Origin: Psychroserpens damuponensis
GTDB taxonomy: Bacteria > Bacteroidota > Bacteroidia > Flavobacteriales > Flavobacteriaceae
Length of the DNA stretch: 64,000 nucleotides
Assembly: GCF_000826655.1 (NCBI RefSeq)
Contig: NZ_JXJO01000019.1
Location: forward strand, 62,001 to 126,000
Reading direction: 5' to 3'
The stretch's first letter is position 1, and the number at the start of each line of letters is the position of its first letter. The position numbers and the translations under genes are program-made. Positions 63,385 to 64,000 of this stretch are shown here, piece after piece. Under the pieces are notes generated by a model, which saw only the letters and a program-made list of their open reading frames with translations, was not told where the DNA came from and did not search any database.

Positions 63385-63657
63385 ATGAAATTAGATAGTA
63401 TTACGACAGATAGAATTATAGAAATGGCTTGGGAAGATCGAACCACATTTGAAGCAATTAAGTTTCAATTTGGTTTAAAAGAACAACAAGTTATTGAATT
63501 AATGCGCAGAGAAATGAAACCTAAAAGTTTCAAAATGTGGCGTAAACGTGTTCAAGGAAGAAAAACTAAGCACGAAAAATTAAGAGTTTTTCAAGAGGGA
63601 CGCTTTAAATGTACTAGACAAAAACAAATAACACAAAACTCTATTTCTAAACGATGA
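63385..63657 (+). CDS. DUF2805 (TIGR03643) family protein
   Basis: 90 residues; the family core is DRIIEMAWEDRTTFEAIKFQFGLKE, then EQQVIELMRREMKPKSFKMWRKRVQGRKTKH in pieces. It looks like a small helix-turn-helix protein and is usually found beside cryptochrome/photolyase genes. Possible DNA-binding role; not shown. Followed by a small helical gene after 60 bases. Confidence 0.82.
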   Translation: MKLDSITTDRIIEMAWEDRTTFEAIKFQFGLKEQQVIELMRREMKPKSFKMWRKRVQGRKTKHEKLRVFQEGRFKCTRQKQITQNSISKR

Positions 63658-63660
63658 TTC

Positions 63661-63674
63661 TTGTTGATTAACAA
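63661..63674. repeat. Short palindrome before the last gene
   Basis: TTGTT-GATT-AACAA, 44 bases before the ATG at 63718. Possible operator; it may relate to the TGTTAAT sequences in front of the two module promoters. Confidence 0.3.
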
Positions 63675-63717
63675 ATTCAAAATTTAGACATTACATAACC
63701 CTATTAATAATAAAAAT

Positions 63718-63942
63718 ATGGACCTAATAAAAAAAGCCTCAGAATTTGAGCAGCGAAAAATGAAATCGCTTTCAACTAGTGATCGTGTAAAAATTTCACG
63801 TGAAGCAAAATCCTTAATATTAGAATTAAATAAGATATATAAGGAAAAGAAAGATGAAAAAATCATGGATACAATGAAACGTATCACTGCAATTAAACGC
63901 AAAGTAGAAAAGCGCCTCAAAGGTGCGCCCTTAACAGCATAA
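63718..63942 (+). CDS. Small charged helical protein (74 aa)
   Basis: Almost wholly helical and rich in K, E and R: MDLIKKASEFEQRKMKSL at the start, ILELNKIYKEKKDEKIMD in the middle, AIKRKVEKRLKGAPLTA at the end. It could form a coiled coil. No family recognised. Last gene visible; probable tail of the photolyase module. Confidence 0.5.
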   Translation: MDLIKKASEFEQRKMKSLSTSDRVKISREAKSLILELNKIYKEKKDEKIMDTMKRITAIKRKVEKRLKGAPLTA

Positions 63943-64000
63943 CATTAAAATTTTATAAATATTAGAGCGTAATAGCAAGCTAAATTAGCTATACTATTAC

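Noticed and set aside
55783-63942. Photolyase module as a recent foreign island
   Set aside because: Base composition and codon use look like the neighbours, and there are no integrase, direct repeats or tRNA at the borders.

Overview
The window looks like chromosome from a marine-type member of the Flavobacteriaceae (Bacteroidetes). Evidence: AT-rich DNA, promoters with the Bacteroidetes -7 box TAnnTTTG and sometimes a TTTG at -33, almost no Shine-Dalgarno sequences, type IX secretion C-terminal sorting domains, Cys-anchored lipoprotein signals, a bacillithiol deacetylase, a fused CcsB-CcsA cytochrome assembly protein and the flavobacterial gene order tpx-dgkA-ftsK-lolA-lptF/G-ribB. The genus cannot be fixed from the sequence; the Winogradskyella/Psychroserpens neighbourhood is a guess. 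No plasmid, phage, IS element, CRISPR array or rRNA operon was seen.

Layout. 1-9.9 kb: end of a TlpA-like lipoprotein gene, pheT, a PAP2 phosphatase, a large lipoprotein, tpx, an undecaprenol/diacylglycerol kinase and ftsK. 10-14.2 kb: lolA, a long LptF/LptG-type permease and ribB with a degenerate RibA-like tail. 14.4-21.6 kb (minus): three exported surface-type proteins, a sorting-tail remnant and a one-component hybrid histidine kinase/AraC regulator that may control them. 21.6-29.7 kb: DegT-type aminotransferase, nitroreductase, tRNA-Ser, two tandem M28 peptidases, a repeat element, and a sterol-desaturase-like enzyme. 29.8-36.5 kb: tRNA-His, the minus operon Cys/Met enzyme-rlmF-bshB1-unknown, a sorting-domain protein, a HAD phosphatase, an orphan DUF4255 gene and small membrane proteins. 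36.5-43.3 kb: mscL, the satD/DUF3307 pair under three phased palindromes, fused CcsBA, truncated haemoglobin. 43.3-49 kb: DUF2520-kdsC-UbiA-maf and following small genes, ending with an archaemetzincin lipoprotein. 49.1-54.5 kb: PIG-L deacetylase, a 31-residue membrane peptide, a sodium/solute symporter and a Gfo/Idh oxidoreductase. 54.6-64 kb: DUF2911, then a TetR-led light/redox module: TetR, ABC1 kinase, flavin reductase, SDR-DUF2867, DUF2256, cryptochrome-DASH, iron-sulfur photolyase, an unknown gene, DUF2805 and a helical protein.

Strongest candidates for something new: (1) the photolyase module, whose first gene (TetR) and later unknown gene carry the same composite promoter, TGTTTA-N18-TAAACA-TTTTG-TAnnTTTG; (2) three copies of a 20-bp palindrome at an exact 28-bp period in front of satD, the last one touching the -7 box; (3) an octamer, TTCCGAAG, seen at least 23 times in 64 kb where about one is expected by composition, usually inside a short inverted repeat TTTC-CGAA-GAAA. 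All counts and alignments were made by eye.
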